A DNA stretch of 64,000 nucleotides from Sipunculus nudus (GCA_026874595.1 CM049311.1:59341953-59405952), one strand, 5' to 3'. Positions 1 to 13,379 are shown, counted from the stretch's first letter. Made by a program: numbers and translations. The notes: generated by a model from the letters alone, not told the origin.

Positions 1-3000
1 AACATACAGAACAACCACTAAGTTATGGTGTAATATACAGATTAACTGCCAAGTCATGTTGTTACGAGCAGACAAACTGCTAAGACACGGTGAAAAATAC
101 AGAACAACCACTAAGTCATGGTGTAACATACAGAACAACTACCAAGTCATGGTGTAACATACAGATTAACTGCCAAGTCATTGTGTAACGAGCAGACAAA
201 CTGCTAAGACACGGTGAAAAATACAGAACAACCACTAGGTCATGGTGTAACATACAGAACAACTACCAAGTCATGGTGTTACGAACAGACAAACTGCTAA
301 GACACGGTAAAACATACAGAACAAACACTAAGTCATGGTTTAACATACAGAACAACTACCAAGTCATGGTGTTACGAGCAGACAAATTGCTAAGACACGG
401 TGAAAAATACAGAACAACCACTAAGTCATGGGGTAACATACAGAACAACCACTAAGTTATGGTGTAACATACAGATTAACTGCCAAGTCATGTTGTTACT
501 AGCAGACAAACTGCTAATTCATGGTGATATATACAGAACAACCACTAAGTCATTGTGTAACATACAGAACAACTACCAAGTCATGGTGTTACATACAGAT
601 TAACTGCCAAGTCATGTTGTTACGAGCAGACAAACTGCTAAGACACGGTTGAAAATACAGAACAACCACTAAGTCATGGTGTAACATACAGAACAACTAC
701 CAAGTCATGGTTTAACATACAGATTAACTGCCAAGTCATGTTGTTACTAGCAGACAAACTGCTAAGACACGGTGAAAAATACAGAACAACCACTAAGTCA
801 TGGTGTAACATACAGAACAACTACCAAGTCATGGTGTTACGAGCAGACAAACTGATAAGACACGGTGAAAAATACAGAACAACCACTAAGTCATGGTGTA
901 TCATACAGAACAACCACTAAGTTATGGTGTAACATACAGATTAACTGCCAAGTCATGTTGTTACGAGCAGACAAACTGCTAAGACACGGTGAAAAATACA
1001 GAACAACCACTAAGTCATGGTGTAACATACAGAACAACCATAAAGTTATGGTGTAACATACAGATTAACTGCCAAGTCATGTTGTTACGAGCAGACAAAC
1101 ATCTATGACACGGTGAAAAATACAGAACAACCACTAAGTCATGGTGTAACAAACAGAACAACTACCAAGTCATGGTGTAACATACAGATTAACTGCCAAG
1201 TCATGTTGTTACGAGCAGATAAACTGCTAAGACACGGTGAAAAATACAGAACAACCACTAAGTCATGGTGTAACATACAGAACAACTACCAAGTCATGGT
1301 GTAACATGCAGATTAACTGCCAAGTCATGGTGTTACGAGCAGACAAACTGCTAAGACACGGTGAAAAATACAGAACAACCACTAAGTCATGGTGTAACAT
1401 ACAGAACAACTACCAAGTCATGTTGTTACGAGCAGACAAACTGCTAAGACACGGTGAAAAATACAGAACAACCACTAAGTCATGGTGTAACATACAGAAC
1501 AACCACTAAGTTATGGTGTAACATACAGATTAACTGCCAAGTCATGTTGTTACGAGCAGACAAACTGCTAAGACACGGTGAAAAATACAGAACAACCACT
1601 AAGTCATGGTGTAACATACAGAACAACTACCAAGTCATGGTGTAACATACAGATTAACTGCCAAGTCATTGTGTAACGAGCAGACAAACTGCTAAGACAC
1701 GGTGAAAAATACAGAACAACCACTAGGTCATGGTGTAACATACAGAACAACTACCAAGTCATGGTGTTACGAACAGACAAAGTGCTAAGACACGGTAAAA
1801 CATACAGAACAAACACTAAGTCATGGTTTAACATACAGAACAACTACCAAGTCATGGTGTTACGAGCAGACAAATTGCTAAGACACGGTGAAAAATACAG
1901 AACAACCACTAAGTCATGGTGTAACATACAGAACAACCACTAAGTTATGGTGTAACATACAGATTAACTGCCAAGTCATGTTGTTACTAGCAGACAAACT
2001 GCTAATTCATGGTGAAATATACAGAACAACCACTAAGTCATGGTGTAACAAACAGAACAACTACCAAGTCATGGTGTAACATACAGATTAACTGCCAAGT
2101 CATGTTGTTACGAGCAGATAAACTGCTAAGACACGGTGAAAAATACAGAACAACCACTAAGTCATGGTGTAACATACAGAACAACTACCAAGACATGGTG
2201 TAACATACAGTTTAACTGCCAAGTCATGGTGTTACGAGCAGACAAACTGCTAAGACACGGTGAAAAATACAGAACAACCACTAAGTCATGGTGTAACATA
2301 CATAACAACTACCAAGTCATGTTGTTACGAGCAGACAAACTGCTAAGACACGGTGAAAAATACAGAACAACCACTAAGTCATGGTGTAACATACAGAACA
2401 ACCACTAAGTTATGGTGTAACATACAGATTAACTGCCAAGTCATGTTGTTACGAGCAGACAAACTGCTAAGACACGGTGAAAAATACAGAACAACCACTA
2501 AGTCATGGTGTAACATACAGAACAACTACCAAGTCATGGTGTAACATACAGATTAACTGCCAAGTCATGTTGTTACGAGCAGACAACCTGCTTATTCCTT
2601 GTGAAATATACAGACAAACTGCTAATTCATGGTGTAACATACAGAACAACTACCAAGTCATGGTGTAACATACAGTTTAACTGCCAAGTCATGGTGTTAC
2701 GAGCAGACAAACTGCTAAGACACGGTGAAAAATACAGAACAACCACTAAGTCATGGTGTAACATACATAACAACTACCAAGTCATGTTGTTACGAGCAGA
2801 CAAACTGCTAAGACACGGTGAAAAATACAGAACAACCACTAAGTCATGGTGTAACATACAGAACAACCACTAAGTTATGGTGTAACATACAGATTAACTG
2901 CCAAGTCATGTTGTTACGAGCAGACAAACTGCTAAGACACGGTGAAAAATACAGAACAACCACTAAGTCATGGTGTAACATACAGAACAACTACCAAGTC

Positions 3001-3475
3001 ATGGTGTAACATACAGATTAACTGCCAAGTCATGTTGTTACGAGCAGACAACCTGCTAATTCCTTGTGAAATATACAGACAAACTGCTAATTCATGGTGT
3101 AACATACAGAACAACTACCAAGTCATGGTGTAACTTACAGAACAACTACCAAGTCATGGTGTAACATACAGATTAACTGCCAAATCATGGTGTAACGAAC
3201 AGACAAACTGCTAAGACACGGTGAAAAATACAGAACAACCACTAAGTCATGGTGTAACATACAGAACAACTACCAAGTCATGGTTTAACATACAGATTAA
3301 CTGCCAAGTCATGGTGTAACGAACAGACAAACTGCTTAGACACGGTGAAACATACAGAACAACCACTAAGTCATGGTGTAACATACAGAACAACTACCAA
3401 GTCATGGTGTAACATACAGATTAACTGCGAAGTCATGGTGTAACGAACAGACAAACTGCTAAGACATGGTGTTAC
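1..3475. repeat. 31-bp minisatellite with higher-order structure (left-truncated)
   Basis: About 112 head-to-tail copies of a 31-bp monomer. Several monomer types recur in order: acatacagaacaaccacta, acatacagattaactgcca, acgagcagacaaactgcta and acatacagaacaactacca, each followed by an agtcatggtgt-like end. Two scales of duplication are visible. Rare variants at 181-560 recur exactly 1488 bp (48 monomers) downstream at 1669-2040. A block near 2170-2640 recurs 465 bp (15 monomers) later. The last units (about 3130-3470) are the most diverged and lead into unique DNA. Because 31 is not a multiple of 3, the short 60-90 codon frames seen here are an artefact of every third monomer returning to phase; none is a gene. 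The array runs off the window start. Confidence 0.97.
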
Positions 3476-5988
3476 AAAAGGCACTCAAACAAGGTCTGAC
3501 AAACCGGTATGACGGACATTAACCGACTGGTGAACTCACAGTAAAAGCCCAGCCCTCAATGTGCACATAAGGATAAAATCCTGCACCTTTGCACAATTAA
3601 TATTTTCTGCAACTATTTCACAATTCATTGTTTATTAATGAACCTTTTAATGAATATTGAAGATTTTATGATTAAGCAATAAAAGGGTTAGGAGTATAGA
3701 GTGGTATAATAATATACACACAAATTTACTTTTATAGGGGAATTATATTTCACATGAATTCGTTTTTATATTCTTTTTATAAAGTTATCCGAACGCAACT
3801 GAATTCTTTTTTTTTTTAATTTTTAATGTCACTTTCAAATTTTCGCTTATCTGTATGATCAATTGAATTGAGTAAATGTACATACATGTATATACAATTT
3901 CATATCATTAGTTTAAGTTGTGGTTCTAGTTATGGATGGTATTTTTAAAAATTTTTTTACTCTAAATTGCGGTTTTATTAAATAAATTTGTTTCTAACTG
4001 AAATTTTATCTGCTCATTGGATTTTGAACTTACATGTACAATATATAACAGGTTATCACGGGGGCGGATCCAGGATTTAAGAAAGAGGAGGGTCCAACGC
4101 GGGAAGACTAAAGAGAAATTCTAGTGAGCTAGACTGTCATGGAGAGAGAGAGAGGCTCTCTGGTAAATACTGCCTGACCCAGCCTGACCCAGACAATCAC
4201 AGAGGCAGTAGCTAGGTCAGAAGTTGAACCCGTTATGTAACACAGCCTAGCGCACATTTCACTGACTTGATGAAAACAATCAAGACATGGTGCTTGAAAA
4301 CTTGAATGAAAATTACAGAATTTGATCAATTGGTTTCAAATTTTAGATTTTAACAGACGAAATGCTTATGTGTACATGCTGTGAAAATTAAATCCACAGC
4401 ACTAACACTAGTAACAGGAAATAAATGTCCACTGTAAGTCATGTTAATTATCATGCATGTTTTTTCACAAAGGAGTTAACTGTTATTCAATAATTACAGG
4501 TTGCCCATAGCAAAAAGTACCACTAGCACAAAAGATATGAGTACATGTGCTTAAAATAACCCAAGGATCAAAACAAACCAATATATTATATAAGGTACAA
4601 TCTAGAGTTGGGAATGTATAATTTTATTAACTGAAATAAAGATATCAGAAATATAAATTTCGATTATTTACCCAGTATCATGCCACAGCTGATACAGCCA
4701 TGAGTCTTAATGTTATTAGTCAAACATATTGACATCTTTAAGGAGCACTTGTCTGAGTGATTTTTTTTTTTAATTTTTGATATAAAAATTTTAAATTTTT
4801 TTTGATAAAAAATAAACCAACAAATAAAACACCTGGAAAAGGCCTCGAAATTTAGATTAAGTTAATATGATCAAATGCATCATTGTCTATCATTTACTTG
4901 CTTCACATAATCCCTTACAGTAAACAACAATTTAGTTAAATTATTTATTTTTAATTTTTATGATTGAAATTAAAAAATATCCAATGGTGATTGCATGGTG
5001 TCATTTGAAATATATTTTCAGCAAACCATGAAAGATCGATAAAACATCAGTAATTGCAAGGTCCCTGTTACTCTTGCAAGGTCCCTGTTACTCATTAACT
5101 ATAAAATTCCTTTTCCATTTATTTTTCTTGAAGTTGTTATTATAAACCAATATTTTTTTAAATTATGTTTTATGGTTATGTTTTTGGCAAAATAAAATTA
5201 CAAGAGGAGGGGGGTTAAACAGTTATATCCAGCTGAAGCCATACCAGAGCTGGCTGGCTGCAGTATATGCCTCACTTCAAGCATGAAAGGTCAATATGGG
5301 GACATACAGAGGGGCTTCAGTACGGCCTAGGTGTGATATGGTCCCATAAAAACTGTAATAAAAGCTACAGTTTTTGGTCAACTCCTTTTAAGTTTCAGAA
5401 TTTTGAAGCTGATATCCTTACATATGCATGATATAAATATTAAACCAACAGTACTTACAGGGGAAAAACGTGCCATGCCCAAATTTGGGCAAAATGTAAG
5501 GTACTGATTTTATATTTATGCGAATAACTTATAAAATTTGAAATATTCAGATCGAATTTTCGGTATACTATTGAATCTTGATTGAATGGAGTTATATCCC
5601 TGAAAAAAAGTCTCTTGCTTCAGCCATTCTTATGTTAAGTGAGTAAATATATTTCCTGAATTTTTATGAGGTGCATTATGTACTGGCCCATATCTTCAAC
5701 AAATTACGCATTACTGACCTAATTTTTGGTATGTACATAGAAAATGTATGGAAGAATATGCATATTCACTATGATCTAATTCAGATCAGTGGTTTTGATA
5801 TTAGGCAGTCTTATTGTGTAACAATGTATTTTTTATGGAAAATGGAGGTTTCCCTTTAAGGGACATAATCAGGAGCAATACTATGTTTATTCTTTCACAC
5901 AATCAGTTCATGTTTGCTTAATACAAAAGTTTCCCAGCAAAACAATCCCAGCACACAGTCTCAGTACCTCCTACACAGCTGTTTAACA
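3476..5988. other. AT-rich unique DNA, no gene seen
   Basis: No coding region, RNA gene or splice-bounded open frame could be supported. It contains a MITE-like end at 4059-4110, a two-copy 20-bp direct repeat (tgcaaggtccctgttactc) at about 5055-5096, and an AGGAGGGGGG tract near 5205. Confidence 0.6.
4059..4110 (+). repeat. End fragment of ggggcggatccagg dispersed repeat (family X)
   Basis: The sequence ggggcggatccaggattt followed by an aggagggtccaac tract matches the start of the longer copy at 10675 (caggggcggatcctgg, then aggaggggtccaac). Only one end is present. The family is recognised by internal comparison within this window; assignment to a named family is not possible here. Confidence 0.6.
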
Positions 5989-6050
5989 CCTTGTTATGGC
6001 TCTGCGTGTTGGTAAACACAGTCCACGTGTGTCTGTTTACCATAACAAGG
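5989..6050. repeat. Short inverted repeat around E-box-like CACGTG
   Basis: An 11-bp arm ccttgttatgg (5989-5999) is matched by its exact reverse complement ccataacaagg (6040-6050). Inside, ggtaaacacag and ctgtttacc extend the pairing partly around a central ccacgtgtg. Further CACGTG/ACACGTG sites lie at about 6052 and 6157. It could be a small foldback repeat or a palindromic regulatory site. Confidence 0.55.
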
Positions 6051-6362
6051 CCACGTGACCGGAGGTCCCAATATTAACCTCAACACGTAATGTTTTAGCC
6101 AGCGGGAACATGTTTTACATTTTTTGCCAAGTCAATCGAGGCATCTCCTGACTGACACGTGTTATGGCTCCGCGATGCATACGGCCCCGCGCTCTGTGTT
6201 TTTGTTGACACCTGTTATCGCGCCCGATACACTGTTTTTAACACTCATTTATAGGAGTAAGAACAAGTTTTCAAGGCAATATTTTGGCAGGTACAGATTT
6301 ATTTTATAGGGAAGAAGCTATTTTTCGTGTTAATGCAACATGCTTTATGTTGATTGGGCCCC
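6051..6362. other. Unique DNA with a short dispersed match
   Basis: No gene seen. The stretch around 6270-6320 (atattttggcaggtac then a gaagaagc motif) resembles 16835-16880 (catcattttggcaggtacc then gagaagacgc), so it is part of a short dispersed repeat. Confidence 0.4.
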
Positions 6363-6600
6363 TTAAATATCTCGAAGGAACGAAGTCCTAATGACCCAGT
6401 CTTCGGTATGGTAGGAGATTTTGGGGACATCTAACTGTATGCCGAATATCGGATTCGTAGGTCTAACGGTTTCAAAACATGCCAGTTTAACGGACGGAAG
6501 GACGGCAAGACGGACGGACGGACGTACGGACAGACAGCCGACGGAAAAAGGACCACGACTATATCTCAGATGACCTATAATCAGCCGAGCTAAAAAAATG
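6363..6600 (-). repeat. Partial copy of AGCTCAGCTGA / CCGTCCGTC dispersed element (family Z)
   Basis: Read on the minus strand it starts ttttttagctcggctgat and runs into tandem CCGTC blocks, the same order as at the left end of the full-length copy (agctcagctga at 39199, ccgtccgtccggg near 39255). The rest of the element is missing. The overlapping 105-codon minus frame is a product of the CCGTC simple repeat. Confidence 0.65.
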
Positions 6601-7898
6601 TAAATGGAAGAAATATAGAGTATGCATCGACAATATCCATGCCAAATATATCCAACAGAAGGTATTTGTCCGTGAAACATTTTATATATTTATATATGGG
6701 TCTATTTTACGGTGTTATATCCATGACGTGGTATTGTATATATAAACAGAAACTTACGCACCTACTTTCTAAGATAGTTTACGAAATTCAACTGTTTCCA
6801 GAATTTTTGAAGATGTAAGTGCCAGGTCATAGTGCAGCGACACTTGTTGTGGTTATTTCAACATGATGCAAAAGGATTACTTGGATGAATTGGGGGATTA
6901 ACCATTATTGCAGGCTGACATAAGAAATGAGAGTCAAGGGATCGAGAGTCACACGTTGTTCATATTTACTGACCATGCAAGCAGCTTAATAATGGTTGCG
7001 GTGGCTAAAAATAAAATAAGCTTGTGTGTGTGTGTGTATGGGGGGGGGGGGGGGGGGAGGGCCAGGGCACTCTTGATCCGCTTCTGGGTAATGGTAAATT
7101 GATACTGCATATATTGTTGCCACAATTGATTTGATTACTTTACAATAGATTGCCTTCAGTTTGCTGTTTCTAAACATGTGAAGCCTGGTAAATTTTATCT
7201 ATTTGAAATTAATCAATTGGCAAATGTTTAAAATATTTAAAAATTCTAAATCTTTAATTTAAATTAGTTTGGTGAACAGTTAAGGAGATTTTGCACACTT
7301 ATAATATACTCACGTCCTAAGGTTAGCATAAAACACCAACGACATTCAGAATATCATATTTAAAGATATTAAAAATGATTTTATCGTTAAAAAAAATGGG
7401 GCCGTCATTATATACTCTATGTCACACACAGGGTAGGAATCCGGCTGTATCTCCTTGACAATACAATAAATCAAATGAGATCTTATCTACTAACACTCGC
7501 ATGCTGAATTAGAGGCCTGTAGCCCTAATGGAACCAAAAAATGCCCTGTTGATTATGAGTCAAATGGGAGACGGACTGACAATCGGTTCATCCAAAAAGG
7601 GAATGATGTTTTAGTCAGCTGGGTTAATAAACAGAGCAGACGTACTCGGGAGCGAAGTGCCAAGCTGAATGATGCTGACATCGTCACTGATACCAGACTT
7701 TGAGCCTGGCACCCTTCCTTTTTATTGTGTTCATTTAAATGATAAAGAGATAAAAGATAAGAATCATTATGTTCGAAATAGATCCCCAATATATTGTAAA
7801 TCTATCATTTATACATGAAAGAAAGGGGGCAGGTATAGTCAATAGACACTTGTTACTGTCACGATCAAGTATTTTACAACAGACAGCCATAAGTTGAA
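6601..7898. other. Unique DNA with (GT)n and an 18-G run
   Basis: No gene seen. (GT)n at about 7023-7037 is followed by a run of G at 7040-7057 and by ttgatccgcttctgg, which resembles a reversed family X end, so the G run is probably part of a MITE-like copy. Confidence 0.45.
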
Positions 7899-8078
7899 AT
7901 GTCGAAGGTTCAACGCGGTACTATTCATGACAGGATCCCGTATAAACCAGCTGGAGATTATAAACTGAGAAGTGTAACAAAGATAAGGGAAAGGTTTATC
8001 TCTGCTTTGGACAGGGTAAGCTGCTACAGTCAAGATAACAGGCCGTTGTACTGCAGAAGATGTAAAACGAATTATTAA
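7899..8078 (+). CDS. Unidentified small open frame, possible first exon
   Basis: A 59-codon frame starts with ATG at 7899 (purine at -3) and ends with TAA at 8076. Its first 39 codons are rich in charged residues (start MSKVQRGTIHDR; then repeated K and R) and are followed exactly at a codon boundary by GTAAGC at 8016, a plausible 5' splice site (exon 7899-8015). I do not recognise the protein. A 132-codon frame on the opposite strand (7839-8237) covers the same bases, so either or neither may be real. No matching downstream acceptor exon was found. Confidence 0.18.
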   Translation: MSKVQRGTIHDRIPYKPAGDYKLRSVTKIRERFISALDRVSCYSQDNRPLYCRRCKTNY

Positions 8079-9550
8079 AAACCGCCATGATTTTGCCTCT
8101 GCTGACACTTGAACTGCTGACGCTCTGAAACAGGTACCCCATAACTCACCCAATAAACCAAGAGCTCCGCATAAGTTATAAACCCTTTGTGAGGGATAAT
8201 TTCCTTTGTCTTCTCTAAGTTCCAAACCTTGGCACAATTCCCTGTTCTGCGATGTCCTACATTCAGGACATTGAGGCTAAAAGGAAACTTACAACTCTCT
8301 CTTGAATGTTACACCATAACTCAGCAGTTGTTTAGCTTGCTGGTTGTAGGACATCAGCCCAGCTGGACAAAAGTGAAAACCCATCCGGACAACAGCCCAA
8401 CGGCCCTCAGTGTGCAAACTGGAACAAAAGCAAATACTTTGATAAAAAAATCTTAATTATCCTTACAAAATCACACACAAAAGTCGTTAACAAATCACAT
8501 ACAAAAATTTGATATTTGTGTTTATTATATGTTTAATGTGTTTATTTGTTTTAATTCTTATTTTATGTACCTTTATCATTCCAGAACATATCTTCCCTAT
8601 CATTATACTGAGAGCAGTGGTGAACCTGAGGGGTGGGGTGTCAGCCCCTCATTTGCTCTCCTGCAAACTTTATACTGAAGGGCTTCAACCAATTTTTGCA
8701 ACCTGGACCCCCCCCCCCCCCCCCATTCTCTCTCACCCCAGAGCCTCCCATCCTCCCTGCACCCCATTCTGTTGACAGGTACTATAAACCAGATTAATTA
8801 GATATGAATGTTGAAGCAAGTTAGAAATGTGAATCAACTGAAGTATTCATATATATATATGTTATACTGTAAATGAGTAGTTACATTTTTAAACCTGGAA
8901 ATATGATGTATTGAAAAAAAAGGAATCAAGGCAAATATTGTTAAATTTTCCTGGCTCAGTAGAATGGATATTAAAATGATTTGCTTTGTTTTTCCACCTT
9001 TCTGCCTGCTTAAATATGTAATAATTTTGAATAAACTTTTTTCCCTGTAAGCTTTGAATTAAATTTCATAACCTGTATGAATATGCAAGGGTGCTGTAAC
9101 ATCATCCGCTTCCCCAACCCACAGAGTCCTTGCTCTTTGGCACTGTGAACAATAGTTCTATTGCTATTCCATAAAATTTAATAATTAAAGATAATATATA
9201 CAGAGAGACTGAGGCATTGTAACTCCCATCATAACCCCCTTCCCCCGTCAATCCTTCCACCTGTTAAACGGGGACTTTATGGTTACTGTATACATATGAT
9301 AAAATAGAAAAAATGTTTATTTAATAAATGTGTAAACTGTTGAACTGTCAACAGCTTATCAAAAAGGTAACCAATGGAAACACATGGTCGGATCTCAAAA
9401 TATTATTTGCAACAATTTCTTCAATCATATCAACCAACCATGGCCAAGATTACCTTTTCTGATCAGACTTTATCTACTTTTCATAATATTTTAGATTTTA
9501 ACCTTCAAGATGTTTAAGTACTGTTGAATGCTCCATCCCCTCTCTCTGTC

Positions 9551-9583
<33 letters not shown>

Positions 9584-10674
9584 ACATCCACCTCCTTGCT
9601 GCCCTCACCGTTCCCTTCACTGAACCCCATCCCAATGTCAGCCTCAGTAAACAAGAACAAGATGAATCAGATATATTAATACTTTAATATGTTGTATAAC
9701 TATTCCTCCATAGGTACCTATGTACATGCCAGAAATTATGTCAATATTGTGTTATATTAAGACATAGTGGGCATCAAAATAATGTACCTTGTCAACACTA
9801 AAGAGATATTGTGTCATACAGTCAGTCACAAATTCATAAATCCCCTCATCAGCATTGTAAATCATAACATCATATCTGTCAAATTGAAATCTTGCAGACT
9901 TCCATATATATACACTATAGATCCTTCAACAAATAGCCTTATCAACATTCTGCTGCTGCTTATTACTGCTGTCATTGCAATTATATTTGCTCCAATATAT
10001 CGCAATTTTCAACCCCTCCCAAATAAATAAAAAATAAACCACTATATTTTACTCTATTAATCCAATAGTAAGGTCATTTCATTTATCATTTACTCACATA
10101 TTACATTACATTCCTTTATATTAGCCCAACATGAAAATGATATACATAAGCTTTATCGACTCGATATAGTATCATAATGGAGAAACATTTATAGTCCAAT
10201 CACGATCAGCTGAGCGCCGTGACCCATGGGTCCCTTGTTTTATTTTATACTACTCAGGCGAAATAGCTCGATTTCGGCGTAAAAGCGTGCCGTGTGATTG
10301 AAAGTCGGCAGGAGGCTTATCCTTGACATTCATAGACCTGTATGGAGAATGTGACATAATGTGAACAAGGACATTACCCAGTCGCTAATCAGGGGAAAAC
10401 AGCTCCGCCACGCAGGCTCTCCATCAAGATTCATTAATTTTACTCGGGTTCCTTACTTTCAGTGGTTTTCAACTTCAAATATATCATTTATCGTCTCAAC
10501 AAAACACATTTTTCTTTAATTTAAGTGGTTTCATAACTTAAATACATCATTTAGTCTCAACAAAACACATAATTTAGAATTTTTAGTCTCTTTTACATCT
10601 ACTGTCTGCCTATACTGGCAATTTGAGTGTCATATCATCGCACGCTGTCAGGAGGATGCATGGGTAGGCCTACT
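8079..10674. other. AT-rich unique DNA, no gene seen
   Basis: Contains a C run at 8708-8724, (CT)n at about 9544-9583, and at 10205-10240 an isolated end of family Z (cagctgagcgccgtgaccc then atgggtccct). Open frames here are short, hydrophobic and AT-driven. Confidence 0.55.
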
Positions 10675-10860
10675 CAGGGGCGGATCCTGGAATTAGGAAA
10701 AGGAGGGGTCCAACCCAGGAGGACGAGTGACAAAACCTTTAAAAAGGTCCCAAGGTCCGGGAAATGGGGGGGGGGGGGGGGTCCAGGCTGAAAAAAAAAC
10801 CGGTCTGAAACCCTTAAAAAAGTTTGAAACAGGGGGGTGGGTTCCCCCGATTTCCTTCTT
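10675..10860 (+). repeat. Family X MITE-like element with G run
   Basis: Starts caggggcggatcctgg, continues with aggaggggtccaacccagg and contains 16 consecutive G (10766-10781) and a ggggggtgggttccccc block. This is the longest plus-strand copy of the family in the window. No coding capacity. Confidence 0.65.
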
Positions 10861-12063
10861 TAGGAACAGCTGCCTTGCCTTGAAATATATATTTAATTAA
10901 TCTTTCACCTCTTCCTTACATCAATCTGTCCTTTAGACGTCTAACAATAAAATACATGTAACTTAACAAATCTTCGAAAACTGAATGCCCCTCGTCACAT
11001 TCCGGTAATTTTTTAAACTTTTAATTTAACTTTTAGAATAAAAAAAAAATTAAGCAATCATTCCTCATCTCATTTAATACACCCCTAACCTCGATAAAAA
11101 TGCCCGGTTACCGGATTTATCAGCTAGTTAGCTGTAAAGGTGTATCCCTAAAATTGAATAAGACCAAAGCAAAACATAATATAAAAATAATCAGTAAGCT
11201 CAAGGGGCTTTAAATAGTGTATAGGTTCCAGCTTTAATCAAGTATGCACTCCAGTGTGTTGTACCTAGCAGTGTTTCAGACCGTTAGTTCACCTTTGCAT
11301 GTGACATATATAATGTCTATCGGATCGTTTCAAATTTGAAGTCAAGTTAACAGATAATAACCTTGTCTTTGGTGACAGGATTTTCCATTGGGTATTCGGT
11401 TGCATCCGGGTGTGTAGGTGTGTGGTGTTAAGGGGGGGGGGGGGGGGGGAGGTGGATAATTTTCCTTGCAGTTACGCATTTGCTAACTGCTTTGGTGAAT
11501 CATGTAGATCCTTATTCACTTGTATCTGAAATTAATGATCCTCCTCTTGAATCGGTTTCTACCCCCCCCCCCCCCTCCAACCGGGAAGATGACCGCTTAC
11601 CTGTACCTGAATAGACTAGTACAGGTATATCCTGGATAAATATATAGGGTCTATTGGTTATCGTAAGCAATATATGCTTACCTTCCGCTTGTCCGGACAT
11701 GCAATTATATACGCGTATATAGGGCTGTCAGTGAAATATGATAAATATAATATCAGATTTCAAAAACTCCATCCGGCGCCTGGTACGTGTACCCGTATAT
11801 ACAAGTGGAAAAACTACTACATTTGATCATATTTTAGTGATTTGCATCCGTGTCTGAGAAACCTCGGCTCGCGAGTATATATATTTATATATAGTTTAAT
11901 TACTTTAACTGACGTATGCAGACACACACAAATAAATATGTGTGAGCTGATTCCAGACTCGTAAGCTATATATATATTTTTAATGAAAATCGGTTAGAGA
12001 GTCCACAGTAAATTGTCCAAAGTTCCCATTACAGACCAAGCCTTTGGTGGTTTACAGACAAAC
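10861..12063. other. Unique DNA with G and C runs
   Basis: No gene seen. Carries an 18-G run at 11432-11449 and a 14-C run at 11562-11575, about 110 bp apart and capable of pairing with each other. A TATA-like ctatatatatattttt lies at about 11967-11982, some 85 bp before the ATG at 12064. Confidence 0.45.
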
Positions 12064-12235
12064 ATGGCTCCTGCCAAACAAACTAAACGTAGGTGATATT
12101 TCAAATAACTTTCCTTCATACAGACTATAGACCGTGCATGCCGTTGATTTACATTAGTTATATATAAATATTATTTATTTATTGTATTATTAAAGCACCT
12201 GTACGTGAGCGATACTCCATCATGCATAATGACAG
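12064..12235 (+). CDS. Candidate first two exons of an unidentified gene
   Basis: ATG at 12064 sits in a good initiation context (acaaacATGG) and begins MAPAKQTK. Possible donors are GTAGGT at 12089 or GTGATA at 12093. A second segment at 12196-12235 follows an AG after a T-rich stretch and ends at a consensus donor ACAG|GTAAG (12236). With the first donor the joined frame stays open across the intron of about 107 bp. The acceptor context (AAAG) is weak, the exons are very short and no further exons were found, so this may be chance. Confidence 0.18.
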
Positions 12236-13343
12236 GTAAGAATCCCTATTACACGCCCACCCGGTCTTCATAAAGCTTGTTTCGTGCCATTACAGTGCCA
12301 GTTTATACCACTATCAGGTATTTGATGAAAGAGTATTCCTAAATAATATCCAACGTCCAAAGAATCCTGCCAGGTAACATCGTAAACTGTCAGAAGGCAA
12401 AGTACAGACATGTATATATTTATTTAGAGAAAACATATGATGAACAAACGCATGATGCACAGCATGCACGTGCCGTTGGTATACGCAGAGTTTGAATACA
12501 AATGTTGAATACTGAGTGAATACGTAAAGCTGCGTTTCCATATTGAGCTCGAAAGCGAGAGAGAATGTAAGCGCAATAAAAATCGCTTGTATGGTATAAC
12601 ATCACTGCATGGTGTATTTCCATATTCGCGCGCTTTTCCCGGGCGATATAGCGGTATCAGCAACCACGCGCTTGTTGGTCGGTTGATCACTTGATTTGTT
12701 TTTCAATAAATTTTCTTAAAATTTAATGAAGGGTTTTCAATGTAATCTGTGCAGAGTTTGGGTAACACCCAAGGCCCAATCCTTTGACCCTAAGGGTAAT
12801 CTGGATTAAATGATCATTAACAATTTTGAGATGTCATCCAGGCCCAGAGCCATTCGCTGGTATTAAAGACCTTCCTTCTGGCCCGCAAAGCTGATCTTTG
12901 ATGCAGCCATTGAGTTGGTGTACCGTGGCACCCTTTCCGCTGGACTTACCTTGATTTAGCAAGCACAGACCTGGCTAATTCTTCTAGTTTTTAAAAATGT
13001 CCCCTTAAAGTCACCTTTTCACGAGACAAAATTATATAGTTCATTCATCCTTATGGTCTGACAGTAGGTCTGCACGAATAATGCGCAGATACTAAGTTTT
13101 CTCCTCATACAAAATAGTCACGAAATAGCCTTACGAAAGAGTGTCTTTCCATTAGGATCCTCCATGAGATGATTTTTCTTCCAGGGTGAGGGGGATGACT
13201 CGCCGACACACCTTTTTGGCGCCTAAATGACACATTTAAAATATATTTATACTTAATCACATTTCAAACAATTTCAATATAATATTTCACAGTAAACTCA
13301 TGAATGGAATCTGTTAATATACTATTCAATCTATATTTCATTT

Positions 13344-13345
<2 letters not shown>
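12236..13345. other. Unique DNA, no gene seen
   Basis: Several overlapping minus-strand frames of 67-88 codons at 12314-12690 show no recognisable domain or splice support. The rest is AT-rich. Confidence 0.5.

Positions 13346-13379
<34 letters not shown>
13346..13379. repeat. (AT)n microsatellite
   Basis: Uninterrupted AT dinucleotides directly abutting the family Y element. Confidence 0.95.

Noticed and set aside
1-3133. Many 60-90 codon frames (MKNTEQPLSHGV...)
   Set aside because: All repeat every three 31-bp monomers and arise from the array. Stops recur at fixed monomers.
1-3475. CRISPR-like regular repeats of 31 bp
   Set aside because: There are no spacers: monomers are directly adjacent and vary gradually. 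The surrounding DNA is eukaryotic.
7839-8237. 132-codon minus-strand frame
   Set aside because: No recognisable domain, no splice or promoter support, and it opposes a more coding-like plus frame.
11432-11575. G18 and C14 runs as a functional hairpin
   Set aside because: Pairing is possible but homopolymer runs are common in this window and nothing else supports a structure.
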